Shown piece by piece: positions 34,798 to 43,110 of a stretch of DNA of 64,000 nt. Under the pieces are notes generated by a model. It did no database searches. It was not told where the DNA came from and was given only the letters and a program-made list of their open reading frames with translations. Where the stretch lies: positions 115,629-179,628 of the forward strand of contig JBLIDT010000005.1 of NCBI GenBank assembly GCA_047632755.1, given 5' to 3'. The stretch comes from JAKVAV01 sp047632755. GTDB lineage: Bacteria > Bacteroidota > Bacteroidia > Flavobacteriales_D > Cryomorphaceae. A program made the translations under genes and the position numbers. Positions within the stretch are counted from its first letter, which is position 1, and each line of letters begins with the position of its first letter.

Positions 34798-37335
34798 TTG
34801 AATTTACTCACGGCCTTGAATACCCAAATTTTATTAGGAACCTGTCTAGTCTGCTTTTTTTCTATTGCCTCGTTGGCTCAAGACAAAGCGACGGTAAAAG
34901 GAAAAATTACCGATCGCGAAGGCAATGCCATTGAGTTTGCCAATGTTTATGTGCGAAGCCAAGGAGAGGGCACATTCACTGATCGCTATGGGAAATTCAA
35001 AATCGAACTCACCCCAGGAGAAGGAATTTTACTGGAAACAACCCACACCTCTTTTTTAGGAAAAGAAGAAACGCTCAAGTTAACTGCAGGACAAACGCAA
35101 ATTGTCAACTTCAGACTTGAATACCGCGAGATTGAAGGTGTGGAGATCGTGGATGATCGTTCCCGAACTTCACCAATGGACAAGGTTCCGATTAAGGATA
35201 TCAAAATCTCCCCTACCGTTCAACAGGGTATTGAGAGCGTTTTGACATCACAGCTCGGTGTGCGGATGAATAACGAGCTAAGCTCTACTTACAGCGTTCG
35301 TGGTGGAAGCTACGCTGAGAATTTGGTTTACGTGAATGATATTGAGGTATATCGTCCTTTCCTGGCTAGATCGGGAGAGCAAGAGGGCTTGAGTTTTCCC
35401 AACCCCGATATGGTTGGAACCATCAACTTTAGTGCGGGTGGATTTGATGCACGCTACGGAGACCGCATGAGTTCCGTGCTCGACATACAATACAAGAAGC
35501 CTAAACGATTTGGAGGAAGCGTTATGGCGAGTTTGCTGGGTGGTTCTATTTCGCTCGAAAGCTCGTCAAAAGACAGCCGCTTTACGCAAGTCTCAGGAGT
35601 ACGCTACTTCACCAATCAATACGTGTTGGGAAGCCTCGACACTCAGGGTGATTACCAACCTGACTTTACCGATGTTCAAACTTACTGGACTTACGACCTG
35701 AACGAAAAATGGGAAGTTCAGTTCTTGGGTAATTACTCCAACAACAACTACAAATTCGTTCCATCGACACGTGAGACGCAGTTTGGTAGTTTCAACGAAG
35801 CACTTCGATTTACAGTATTCTTCGAGGGACAAGAGGTCACTTCATTTGAGACCTTCTTCGGGGCACTCTCTACCGAATATAAACCCAACAATTCAACCCG
35901 ATTAAAATTCACCGCATCAGCCTTCCGCACCTTTGAGAATGAGACATTCGACATATTCGGAGAATACTTTTTGGACGAATTGGAAAGAGATTTGGGCGAT
36001 GACGAATTTGGTGATGTGGTTAGAAACAGAGGCGTCGGATCCAATTTGGAACATGCTCGAAACAGACTGGACGCGAAGGTGTACAGCTTCCAGCACCGCG
36101 GATTTAAAACCATCGAAAACAAGTACCTCCAATGGGGCTTCACTTGGCGTGGTGAAGACATTACCGACAAGCTAAGCGAATGGAGCTACATTGACTCTGC
36201 TGGATATTCTGCACCCATTAATCCTCGGAATGAAATCCTCCTAAACGATGTGATTAAAGGAAACAGCCAAATCACTTCCAATCGATTGATGGGTTATGTG
36301 CAAAATAGCTGGGACCTGCTGCTCAGTGATGAGAGTCAACTCACCGCCACAGCTGGAGTGAGAATCAATTATTGGGATTTCAATAACGAAACGGTAGTTA
36401 GTCCTCGTGGAACCGTTGCCTGGAAGCCCAAATGGAACAAGCAAATTAACGACAGTACCACGCTAACAAGGGATGTAGTTTTCAGGTTTAGCACGGGATT
36501 CTATTACCAGCCTGCTTTTTACCGTGAGCTCAGAGAACTAGACGGCACCCTCAATCCAGATATTCGCGCTCAGCGAGCCATCCATTATGTGCTTGGGGCA
36601 GATGTGAACCTCCAAATTTGGAATCGTCCGTTCAAGTTTATTGCAGAAGCATATTACAAGGATTACGACTTTTTGGTTCCTTATGAAATTGACAACATCA
36701 GGCTGCGCTACTACGGCACCAACAATTCCGAGGGATACGCAGTAGGACTTGACACCAAGATTCACGGAGAATTTATACCAGGTATTGAATCATGGGCTAG
36801 TCTCAGCTTCTTGAAAACAGAAGAAGATCTACTAGACGATTTCTATTACGAGATTTACAATAGCGACGGGGAGATCATTTCTCCTGGCTTTACCGAGAAT
36901 AATATTCCCGTAGATACGATCACGAGATTTCCTGGATACATCCCGCGCCCTACCGATCAACTGGTATTTTTCAGCATGTTCTTCCAAGATGAGATGCCCA
37001 GTATTCCAAGCTTTAAAGTTCACTTGAGTGTTCTCTTCGGAACGGGTCTACCTTTCGGGCCGCCTGACAACGAGCGATACAAAGACACCGAGCGATACCG
37101 AGCATACCGCCGTGTAGACATTGGTTTCTCAAAAGACCTGATGCCCAAGAATCCAACCAAGGGGCTCTTTAAGGATTTCAAAAGTGCGGTGATCTCTCTT
37201 GAGGTGTGGAACCTACTAGGGATCAACAACACCATCAGCTACAGCTGGATTCAAGAATCAAGTGGAAGGCAGTATGGTGTTCCCAATTTCTTAACCCAAC
37301 GAAGGGTGAACTTGAAGTTGGCGTTTAGTTTTTAG
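34798..37335 (+). CDS. TonB-dependent receptor with CarboxypepD_reg domain
   Basis: The 845-residue protein starts at TTG 34798 (or TTG 34816), giving a signal peptide that ends at ASLAQD. The carboxypeptidase-regulatory domain (VKGKITDREGNAIEFANVYV) spans ~28-110. The plug has VPIKDIKISPTVQQGIESVL, YSVRGGSYAENLVYVNDIEVY and GFDARYGDRMSSVLDIQY. A long barrel follows, ending RRVNLKLAFSF, with the terminal Phe typical of outer-membrane proteins. In this subgroup the CarboxypepD_reg protein encoded just upstream may help. No SusD partner gene is adjacent, so polysaccharide import of the SusCD type is unlikely. The substrate is unknown. Confidence 0.92.
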   Translation: MNLLTALNTQILLGTCLVCFFSIASLAQDKATVKGKITDREGNAIEFANVYVRSQGEGTFTDRYGKFKIELTPGEGILLETTHTSFLGKEETLKLTAGQTQIVNFRLEYREIEGVEIVDDRSRTSPMDKVPIKDIKISPTVQQGIESVLTSQLGVRMNNELSSTYSVRGGSYAENLVYVNDIEVYRPFLARSGEQEGLSFPNPDMVGTINFSAGGFDARYGDRMSSVLDIQYKKPKRFGGSVMASLLGGSISLESSSKDSRFTQVSGVRYFTNQYVLGSLDTQGDYQPDFTDVQTYWTYDLNEKWEVQFLGNYSNNNYKFVPSTRETQFGSFNEALRFTVFFEGQEVTSFETFFGALSTEYKPNNSTRLKFTASAFRTFENETFDIFGEYFLDELERDLGDDEFGDVVRNRGVGSNLEHARNRLDAKVYSFQHRGFKTIENKYLQWGFTWRGEDITDKLSEWSYIDSAGYSAPINPRNEILLNDVIKGNSQITSNRLMGYVQNSWDLLLSDESQLTATAGVRINYWDFNNETVVSPRGTVAWKPKWNKQINDSTTLTRDVVFRFSTGFYYQPAFYRELRELDGTLNPDIRAQRAIHYVLGADVNLQIWNRPFKFIAEAYYKDYDFLVPYEIDNIRLRYYGTNNSEGYAVGLDTKIHGEFIPGIESWASLSFLKTEEDLLDDFYYEIYNSDGEIISPGFTENNIPVDTITRFPGYIPRPTDQLVFFSMFFQDEMPSIPSFKVHLSVLFGTGLPFGPPDNERYKDTERYRAYRRVDIGFSKDLMPKNPTKGLFKDFKSAVISLEVWNLLGINNTISYSWIQESSGRQYGVPNFLTQRRVNLKLAFSF

Positions 37336-37669
37336 GGGGCTATTGGGTATTGAGACATTGAATCAGCTTTGAGTTTGGTATTTTCGAATGAGGGCTCTAG
37401 GTTGTTGGCGAAAAAAATCAAAGCTTAAATCTTACCGCAGAGCCCACGAAGAAGACACAAAGATCACTGAGAAGCTTTTTGTGTAGTTAATCGTGGGAAT
37501 AGAAGTCAAATCTCACTTTTTCAAGACAAAACCTCCTGCCTTCGGCTTGAGCTTCGATTAGCGTGCTTCGCGTAACTTTAGCAAACTTGGCGGTTACCTG
37601 AGTCAAATTGAGCCTTTAGCAAAAAAACTCATCCTTTACCGCCAACAGCTAAAAGCTAACGGCCAATTG
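37336..37669. repeat. Intergenic region with GxxExxY-type repeat remnants
   Basis: No gene is seen in these 334 bp. TTACCGCAGAGCCCACGAAG at 37432-37451 and, inverted, AACTTGGCGGTTACC near 37585-37600 resemble the accgcagag...cacagag sequence family that is scattered in many bacterial genomes, often beside GxxExxY proteins. Similar words occur at 41250-41440. The copies are degenerate. The call is from memory of the pattern. Confidence 0.4.
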
Positions 37670-38956
37670 CTAGCGACTAAAACCCAATATCGTCTTCCGA
37701 ATAATCCCCACACAGTCCATCAATTGCTCCTCAGTCATAACGAGCGGTGGAGCAAAACGAATGATATTTCCGTGAGTCGGCTTCGCCAAGAGACCATTTT
37801 CAGCAAGACCGAGACAAATTCTCCAAGCCGTGTCGCTATCCTCCGTATCATTGATCAGAACAGCGTTGAGCAATCCCTTACCTCTTACAGAGTTGACGAG
37901 ACTAGACTCTTCAGCTAGTTTTGTCATTTCTGCGCGGAAGATTTTCCCAAGACGCCGAGCGTTTTGCGCCAGCCTCTCATCATCTACCACTTCGAGTGCA
38001 GCAATAGCAACAGCGCAAGAAAGAGGATTTCCTCCAAACGTAGATCCGTGAGATCCTGGAGTGAATACGTGCATAATATCGTCATTGGCCAAAACCGCCG
38101 AAACAGGATAAACTCCTCCCGAGATGGCTTTTCCCAAAATAAGCACATCAGGTTTTGCGAAAGTTTCTTGACGCTCGCAATTCCCCTGGCAGGTGCAGTC
38201 TCCACAAACAGCTAACAGACTTCCTGTGCGGGCTATTCCCGTTTGAACCTCATCGGCGATGAATAGCACGTTTTGCTCCCTGCAGAGTTCCGCCGCTTTC
38301 AATAAGTAATCGTGATCAGGGGTAAAAACACCCGCTTCTCCTTGTATGGGTTCTACTAAGAATCCCGCGATGTTCTTGTCATCTTGAAGGGCTTCTTTAA
38401 GTGCGTTAATATCGTTGTAAGGAATTCGGGTAAATCCATCTTCAACATAAGGTCCAAAATTCCCTCGAGCAACAGGATCATTGCTAAATGATATAATCGT
38501 GGTTGTTCTTCCGTGGAAGTTCCCGTCGCAAACGATGATCTTGGCAGTATTCGCGTCAATTTTTTTCACTTCATGTGCCCATTTTCGCGCAAGCTTGATG
38601 GCTGTTTCTACAGCTTCGGCTCCTGAGTTCATGGGTAGAACTTTCTCGAAACCGAAGTACTCGGTAACGAACTTAGAGTATTCCCCCAGCTTGTCGCTGT
38701 GAAAAGCCCTAGATGTTAAGGTTAGTTTTTTAGCTTGTTCTGTAAGCGCTCCAATAATGTGTGGATGGCAATGGCCTTGATTTACTGCCGAGTAGGCAGA
38801 TAAGAAATCGTAGTATCTCTTTCCTTCGACATCAATGAGGTAAACTCCTTCGCCACTTTCCAAAACAACGGGCAATGGATGGTAATTATGTGCTCCATAC
38901 TTATTTTCCATTTCAATGGAAACTGCGCTCTTTGTTTTGTTCTCTGCCGTTTGCAT
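37670..38956 (-). CDS. rocD: Ornithine--oxo-acid transaminase with a Cys-rich insertion
   Basis: This class III PLP aminotransferase makes glutamate-5-semialdehyde from ornithine. The start ATG 38956 (MQTAENKTKSAV) is chosen; an in-frame TTG at 38998 would add 14 residues. Family motifs are clear: YDFLSAYSAVNQGHCHP, MNSGAEAVETAIKLARKW, CDGNFHGRTTT, VEPIQGEAGV, LFIADEVQTGIARTG, the PLP lysine in DVLILGKAISGG, and GSHGSTFGGNPLSCAVA. Between the TG of IARTG and the lysine, an insertion CGDCTCQGNCERQETFAK (~residues 245-262) carries four cysteines, which could bind a metal. This is not part of the classical enzyme. It stands divergent to rlmD. Confidence 0.93.
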   Translation of the reverse strand: MQTAENKTKSAVSIEMENKYGAHNYHPLPVVLESGEGVYLIDVEGKRYYDFLSAYSAVNQGHCHPHIIGALTEQAKKLTLTSRAFHSDKLGEYSKFVTEYFGFEKVLPMNSGAEAVETAIKLARKWAHEVKKIDANTAKIIVCDGNFHGRTTTIISFSNDPVARGNFGPYVEDGFTRIPYNDINALKEALQDDKNIAGFLVEPIQGEAGVFTPDHDYLLKAAELCREQNVLFIADEVQTGIARTGSLLAVCGDCTCQGNCERQETFAKPDVLILGKAISGGVYPVSAVLANDDIMHVFTPGSHGSTFGGNPLSCAVAIAALEVVDDERLAQNARRLGKIFRAEMTKLAEESSLVNSVRGKGLLNAVLINDTEDSDTAWRICLGLAENGLLAKPTHGNIIRFAPPLVMTEEQLMDCVGIIRKTILGFSR

Positions 38957-39043
38957 ACCGCTGTTTTTAAGTGTTCGAGTTGATTTTGCAAAGGTCAATT
39001 AAAAAGACATATCCGCCAAATAATCCGTTCATTTGCCCCTCAA

Positions 39044-40480
39044 ATGAAAGCACATCAATTCAAAAGAGGTGAAGACATCAAAGTCACCATCACCAAGATG
39101 GCCTTCGGTGGCCGAGGAATAGCGAAGATCGAAACGGAAGAAGGCGAAATTGTTGCCTTCGTTCCCAATGCCATAACAGGCCAAAAAGTAAGATGTCGGA
39201 TTGCCAAGGTTCGAAAACGCCATTTGGAAACAAAGCTCATGGAAGTATTGGAACGCGCTCCTTCGGAAATTAAGATTCCCTACCAACCCATATCTGGAGC
39301 CCCTTTTGCCACTTTGCCTATCGAAATTCAAGAAGAAACTAAAAAGGAAACGACCATTGACTTGCTCCAGCGAATTGGCAAGGTCGAGAATGCCACAGAC
39401 CTATTTGACGAGTTTATCTCCTCTCCTCTTCATTGGCACTACCGCAATAAGATGGAATACAGCTTCGCAGCGATTCGCTACGATCTGAGAGAAAAAACGG
39501 ATGTCGATGATTTTGCACTTGGCTTCAAGCACCGAGGTACTTGGTGGATGGTTGAGAACCTTGATAAAGACAGTGGCCTCTTTGACGAGGAAATGGAGAA
39601 TGGACTCAAAAAAATCAGAGGGTACTGCGAAAATACGGGACTAGCTGCTTGGCACCATCCAAAGAAGGAAGGATTTTTTCGATTCCTTACGGTAAGGAAG
39701 AGCCATACAGATAATGGTCTTATTCTCAATTTGGTCACTTCCTCAAAAGGACTTGAGAAGTTTGACTTAGAAGATTTCTCCAAATTTCTGCAAGACCTTT
39801 TGGGCAATAGATTGCAGGGATTCTTGCACACGGTAAACGACGACATTGGCGATCGGGTGCAGCCACTCGAAGGTGAGAGCGACTTAATTTTCGGAAAGGA
39901 CTTTATCAAAGAGACACTCAGTGGATTGACCTTTAAAATCCAGATGGAGAGTTTTTTCCAGACCAATCCTCTTGCAGCGGAGCGGCTTTACGACAAGGCC
40001 ATTGAATACCTCTCTGAAGAAACAGAAGGGAAAGGTTTGATCCTAGACTTGTTTTGCGGAACGGGAACGATTGGACAAATGGTTGGGTCGAAACTCACAG
40101 AAGCGAAAATTCTAGGGGTTGATATCGTCGAGAAAGCAATCGAAGATGCCAAGCGTTCTGCTGAAGAAAATGGAGTCCCTAACGTAGAATTTCATGCGTC
40201 TGATGTCGGTAAGTTCTTGCTTCACCACCCTGAATACCAAGGGAAGATTGACGCAGTCGTGCTGGACCCACCGAGAGGTGGAATCGCTCCCAAAGCACTC
40301 GTAAGAACGATTGAACTCGGTGCTGACACTATTGTGTATATCTCCTGCAATCCCGCCACCTTGGCTAGGGATACAGAGGTTTTACAAGGATCTGGTTATC
40401 ACTTGAAGAAATTCGCTTTGGTCGATCAGTTTCCCCATACGGGCCATGTGGAGGCTGTTGCACTTTTTAAAAAGAACTAG
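39044..40480 (+). CDS. rlmD: 23S rRNA (uracil-C5)-methyltransferase RlmD-type, lacking the Fe-S cysteines
   Basis: The 478-residue enzyme methylates a uridine of 23S rRNA (or a related uridine). An N-terminal TRAM domain (KVTITKMAFGGRGIAKIETEEG) is followed by an RNA-binding middle part and the SAM domain: FFQTNPLAAERLYDKA, LDLFCGTGTIGQM, VLDPPRGGIAPKAL, and VYISCNPATLARD with the catalytic Cys, then the final HVEAVALF. E. coli RumA/RlmD has a 4Fe-4S site with C-x5-C-x2-C after the TRAM domain; here the same place reads YQPISGAPFATLP without cysteine. The cluster is therefore missing, which resembles the cluster-free relatives. The target uridine cannot be fixed by sequence. Confidence 0.88.
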   Translation: MKAHQFKRGEDIKVTITKMAFGGRGIAKIETEEGEIVAFVPNAITGQKVRCRIAKVRKRHLETKLMEVLERAPSEIKIPYQPISGAPFATLPIEIQEETKKETTIDLLQRIGKVENATDLFDEFISSPLHWHYRNKMEYSFAAIRYDLREKTDVDDFALGFKHRGTWWMVENLDKDSGLFDEEMENGLKKIRGYCENTGLAAWHHPKKEGFFRFLTVRKSHTDNGLILNLVTSSKGLEKFDLEDFSKFLQDLLGNRLQGFLHTVNDDIGDRVQPLEGESDLIFGKDFIKETLSGLTFKIQMESFFQTNPLAAERLYDKAIEYLSEETEGKGLILDLFCGTGTIGQMVGSKLTEAKILGVDIVEKAIEDAKRSAEENGVPNVEFHASDVGKFLLHHPEYQGKIDAVVLDPPRGGIAPKALVRTIELGADTIVYISCNPATLARDTEVLQGSGYHLKKFALVDQFPHTGHVEAVALFKKN

Positions 40481-40652
40481 AACTCCCCGTTTGAATAGTG
40501 AGCCATTTGTATGAGAGATAACGGCTTAAAGGTGCTTGACGTTTTAAAATTTGCACAGAGTTCACTGAAGAAGGAAATGACAAGTCGGTTGTTCTGACGA
40601 CTGAACGCTTGTGTTCTTCCAAGTATTTAGCAAACCAATAAGAAATAGCAAC

Positions 40653-41240
40653 ATGAACAATTGGGACGAAAACTACTGGCAAGAGCGATGGGAAGAAGGC
40701 CAAACAGGTTGGGATATTGGCTATGCCTCCCCTGCCCTAACTGAATTTGCTCAAGGCTTCGACAACAAGGATATTCATATTCTAATCCCAGGCTGCGGGA
40801 ATGGCTACGAAGCTGAGGATCTCTTCAAGGCTGGTTACAAAAACACCTTTGTCATTGATTTGGCTCAGGGTGCCTTTGATAGCCTGAAAAAGCGTTTTCC
40901 CGAATTTCCTGAAACCCATATGATTCTAGGTGATTTCTTTGCCTTGGAAGAAACGTATGACTTGATCTTGGAACAAACCTTTTTCTGCGCCCTCGATCCA
41001 TCATTGCGTTCGGCTTACGCCAAAAAGATGAATGAATTGCTTGTCCCAGGCGGAACGCTAGCGGGTGTGCTTTTTGATGACAAACTCTTTGCAGATCACC
41101 CACCCTTTGGAGGAAACAAAGAAGAGTACCTCACGTATTTCGAAGATCTTTTTGAAGTCAAGACTTTCGAGACTGCTCGAAACTCCATTGTGCCCAGGCA
41201 AGGCAGAGAGTTCTTTATTCAATTGAAGAAACCACTTTAA
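40653..41240 (+). CDS. Thiopurine-methyltransferase-like SAM methyltransferase
   Basis: The frame opens at 40611, but ATG 40653 (MNNWDENYWQERWEEGQTGWD) is the likely start; it gives 195 residues. The N-terminal W-x6-W pattern with GWDIGYASPALTEF and the SAM motif ILIPGCGNGYEAEDL place it in the TPMT family, small cytoplasmic methyltransferases that act on thiols, selenols, halides or similar small molecules. LDPSLRSAYAKKMNELLVPGG follows in the expected place. The physiological substrate in Bacteroidota is unknown; detoxification is the usual guess. It stands alone, 172 bp after rlmD. Confidence 0.9.
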   Translation: MNNWDENYWQERWEEGQTGWDIGYASPALTEFAQGFDNKDIHILIPGCGNGYEAEDLFKAGYKNTFVIDLAQGAFDSLKKRFPEFPETHMILGDFFALEETYDLILEQTFFCALDPSLRSAYAKKMNELLVPGGTLAGVLFDDKLFADHPPFGGNKEEYLTYFEDLFEVKTFETARNSIVPRQGREFFIQLKKPL

Positions 41241-41249
41241 TCGTGCTTA

Positions 41250-41445
41250 AAATACTACACCGAGCCCGCAGAGATTTTTTAAAGTCATAAACTCAAGATT
41301 TTGAGGTCACAGAGAGAAAGAGAGAAACCTATGTTTAGCTCTCATAAGATCGCTTGCGGTCCTCAGAGAACTAGCGTTTTCAAACTTTAATTGCCCTTCT
41401 TTCTCTGTGGCCTCTGTGTAAACCGCATATCAATTGCACCGAGAC
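41250..41445. repeat. Degenerate inverted repeat, GxxExxY-type
   Basis: The 222-bp space between the methyltransferase gene and the cytochrome gene has no ORF. GGTCACAGAGAGAAAGAG near 41305-41322 and, inverted, TTCTTTCTCTGTGGCCTC near 41398-41415 face each other. Words such as cccgcagag and cctctgtgt recall the widespread rRNA-IVS or GxxExxY-linked repeats also hinted at 37.4 kb. A hairpin of this size may act as terminator. Confidence 0.45.
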
Positions 41446-41462
41446 GTCTGAGAAACAATGAT

Positions 41463-41909
41463 TTAGGAATCAGGCACATAAAGCTTCTTAATCGTCTTCA
41501 CGGGCCCCGGACAGTAAGACTGGTGGCACGAAATACAAGCACCAACGAGATTGTTGTAAGCTGACTTTGCCAAATCAATATCCTTGGCTGCCAAGAAGGC
41601 ATCAAGCTGAGTCTGGTAATTGGCCGCCATTCCTTCAAAAACAGGCCCTTTCACTTCTGACTTGGTTGGGGTTGACTGAACCAAAGCGTCGTAAACAGAA
41701 ACGCTGTCAGTCACCATTTCGCCGTTTACAATTTTCGAGCGCCATTGCTTCGCATCCTTGTGAATGTTGCGCATCAGCTTAGCTAGCTCGCTGAATTCCG
41801 CCATTTTTATTTCCGACATCACTTCTGGATCTTGAGAACTTTGGCTTCCAGCTTCCTGGCAAGACCAGATGACTATGACGATTATTACTAGGGTTGATAG
41901 ACGTTTCAT
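41463..41909 (-). CDS. Cytochrome c'-like lipoprotein
   Basis: The 148-residue protein has a lipoprotein signal (LVIIVIVIWSC, lipid at Cys17), placing it on the periplasmic side of a membrane. A helical region resembling four-helix-bundle cytochrome c' follows (EFSELAKLMRNIHKDAKQW, MAANYQTQLDAFLAA). Near the C-terminus is one haem-attachment motif CISCHQSYC (C-x-x-C-H). The position of the CxxCH near the end is the norm for cytochrome c', whereas ordinary cytochrome c has it at the start. A role in electron transfer or gas binding is expected. No oxidase or reductase genes adjoin it. Confidence 0.85.
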   Translation of the reverse strand: MKRLSTLVIIVIVIWSCQEAGSQSSQDPEVMSEIKMAEFSELAKLMRNIHKDAKQWRSKIVNGEMVTDSVSVYDALVQSTPTKSEVKGPVFEGMAANYQTQLDAFLAAKDIDLAKSAYNNLVGACISCHQSYCPGPVKTIKKLYVPDS

Positions 41910-42018
41910 GTAGAAAATGTACTAAATAGAAAGGTTGAAGTACTAAGATACTATCCTATTGAATACTTCGTAGCTGATACTTTGTACTTCCTACTAAAAC
42001 CCTAATTTTGGTTAAAGT

Positions 42019-42528
42019 TTGAAAATGCCTCAAGAAAGACTTCTAGTTCTCGATCATGAAAAGATTTGGCAAAAGCTGCGTCGAATCGCTTATCAACTTT
42101 ATGAATTCAATCACGAAGAAAAGACCCTCACTTTTGTAGCCATTGAAAGGAAAGGGGTGTTTCTGGCCGAGCGAATTAAACCCATTCTTGAAGATATTTC
42201 GGGAATCAAGGTTGAATTGATCAACCTAGCCATGAACAAGGAGAATCCGAATGACAATCCGACTTGGAATGGAGATCCTTCACTGCTCAACGGCAGGTCA
42301 GTTATTCTGGTAGACGATGTTCTGAACTCGGGCCGAACGCTGATATACGCAGCCCGACACATACTCGATTATGAAGTAAAGAAGCTTACGACCGTGGTAT
42401 TGGTCGATCGTCTTCACCGTCGTTTTCCGATCAAAGCCGATTTTGTGGGACTTACTTTGAGTACTACTTTTCAGGACCACATTGCAGTTGAATTCGAAGA
42501 AGGAAACGACAACGTTTACTTGGATTGA
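42019..42528 (+). CDS. Phosphoribosyltransferase (PyrR-like)
   Basis: The protein has ~169 residues; ATG 42025 (two codons after TTG 42019) is the likelier start. A type I PRTase core is visible with the PRPP motif VILVDDVLNSGRTLIYAA near residue 95. The flanks (KIWQKLRRIAYQLYEFN, FVAIERKGVFLAERI) match PyrR/uracil-phosphoribosyltransferase-like regulators. It may control pyrimidine genes or make UMP or GMP; no pyr operon is adjacent, so which is uncertain. It converges on aroK, with 21 bp between the stops. Confidence 0.88.
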   Translation: MKMPQERLLVLDHEKIWQKLRRIAYQLYEFNHEEKTLTFVAIERKGVFLAERIKPILEDISGIKVELINLAMNKENPNDNPTWNGDPSLLNGRSVILVDDVLNSGRTLIYAARHILDYEVKKLTTVVLVDRLHRRFPIKADFVGLTLSTTFQDHIAVEFEEGNDNVYLD

Positions 42529-42549
42529 ATCTCTTTAACTAGATTCTGT

Positions 42550-43068
42550 CTATAAACTCCGCTGACAAACTCTAACTAGTTCAGCCAACTTTTCTGCACT
42601 TACATTAGCTGAATCGAAGCGAATATGCGCCTCCTGGTAATGGTGAAGCCTTTCGGCAAAATGGGCCTCTATAAAGCCTCTCCTGTCCTCTGCCTGGACA
42701 TTTTCCAACAATGGCCGATCCTCGCTTTGAGCGAGTCTGCTGAGGATTATTTCTAGCGGCATATCGAGCCAAACTACTAACCCCGCTGCTTTCATCGACT
42801 CCATATTGCCAATAGAAGTGACAGTCCCTCCGCCAGTTGACAGTACAAAGGATTCTTTTCGATTGCAAAAATCCTTGAGCATTCTCGATTCCAATTCACG
42901 AAAGTGCAATTCACCACTTTGAGAAAAAATCTCTTTGATAGAGAGGGATTCCATCTTTACAATTTCTTTGTCTAAATCGGAAAAAGGCAATTCCAAGGCA
43001 TTCGCTAGTCTCTTGCCCAGAGTGGTCTTTCCCACCCCCATGTACCCAATTAAAAAAACCTTTTTCAT
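42550..43068 (-). CDS. aroK: Shikimate kinase
   Basis: The 172-residue enzyme phosphorylates shikimate with ATP. It has the Walker A motif GYMGVGKTTLGKRLA, substrate-binding DLDKEI, FRELESRML with the conserved Arg, the GGG motif LSTGGGTV, and the lid Arg in QSEDRPLL. The length is the family norm. It diverges from the GNAT gene with 42 bp between the start codons; a TAATTTCG element (one mismatch to the -7 box) lies upstream of the GNAT gene there. It completes, with aroQ at 21.6 kb, two steps of the shikimate pathway in the window, though not as an operon. Confidence 0.96.
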   Translation of the reverse strand: MKKVFLIGYMGVGKTTLGKRLANALELPFSDLDKEIVKMESLSIKEIFSQSGELHFRELESRMLKDFCNRKESFVLSTGGGTVTSIGNMESMKAAGLVVWLDMPLEIILSRLAQSEDRPLLENVQAEDRRGFIEAHFAERLHHYQEAHIRFDSANVSAEKLAELVRVCQRSL

Positions 43069-43110
43069 CTTTTAAGTTGATAAAGCTAATTTCGCAGAAA
43101 TTTCCCGATT

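Noticed and set aside
39478..39966. 162-codon minus-strand frame
   Set aside because: It is antisense to rlmD, with a Ser/Lys/Arg-rich low-complexity translation and no promoter.
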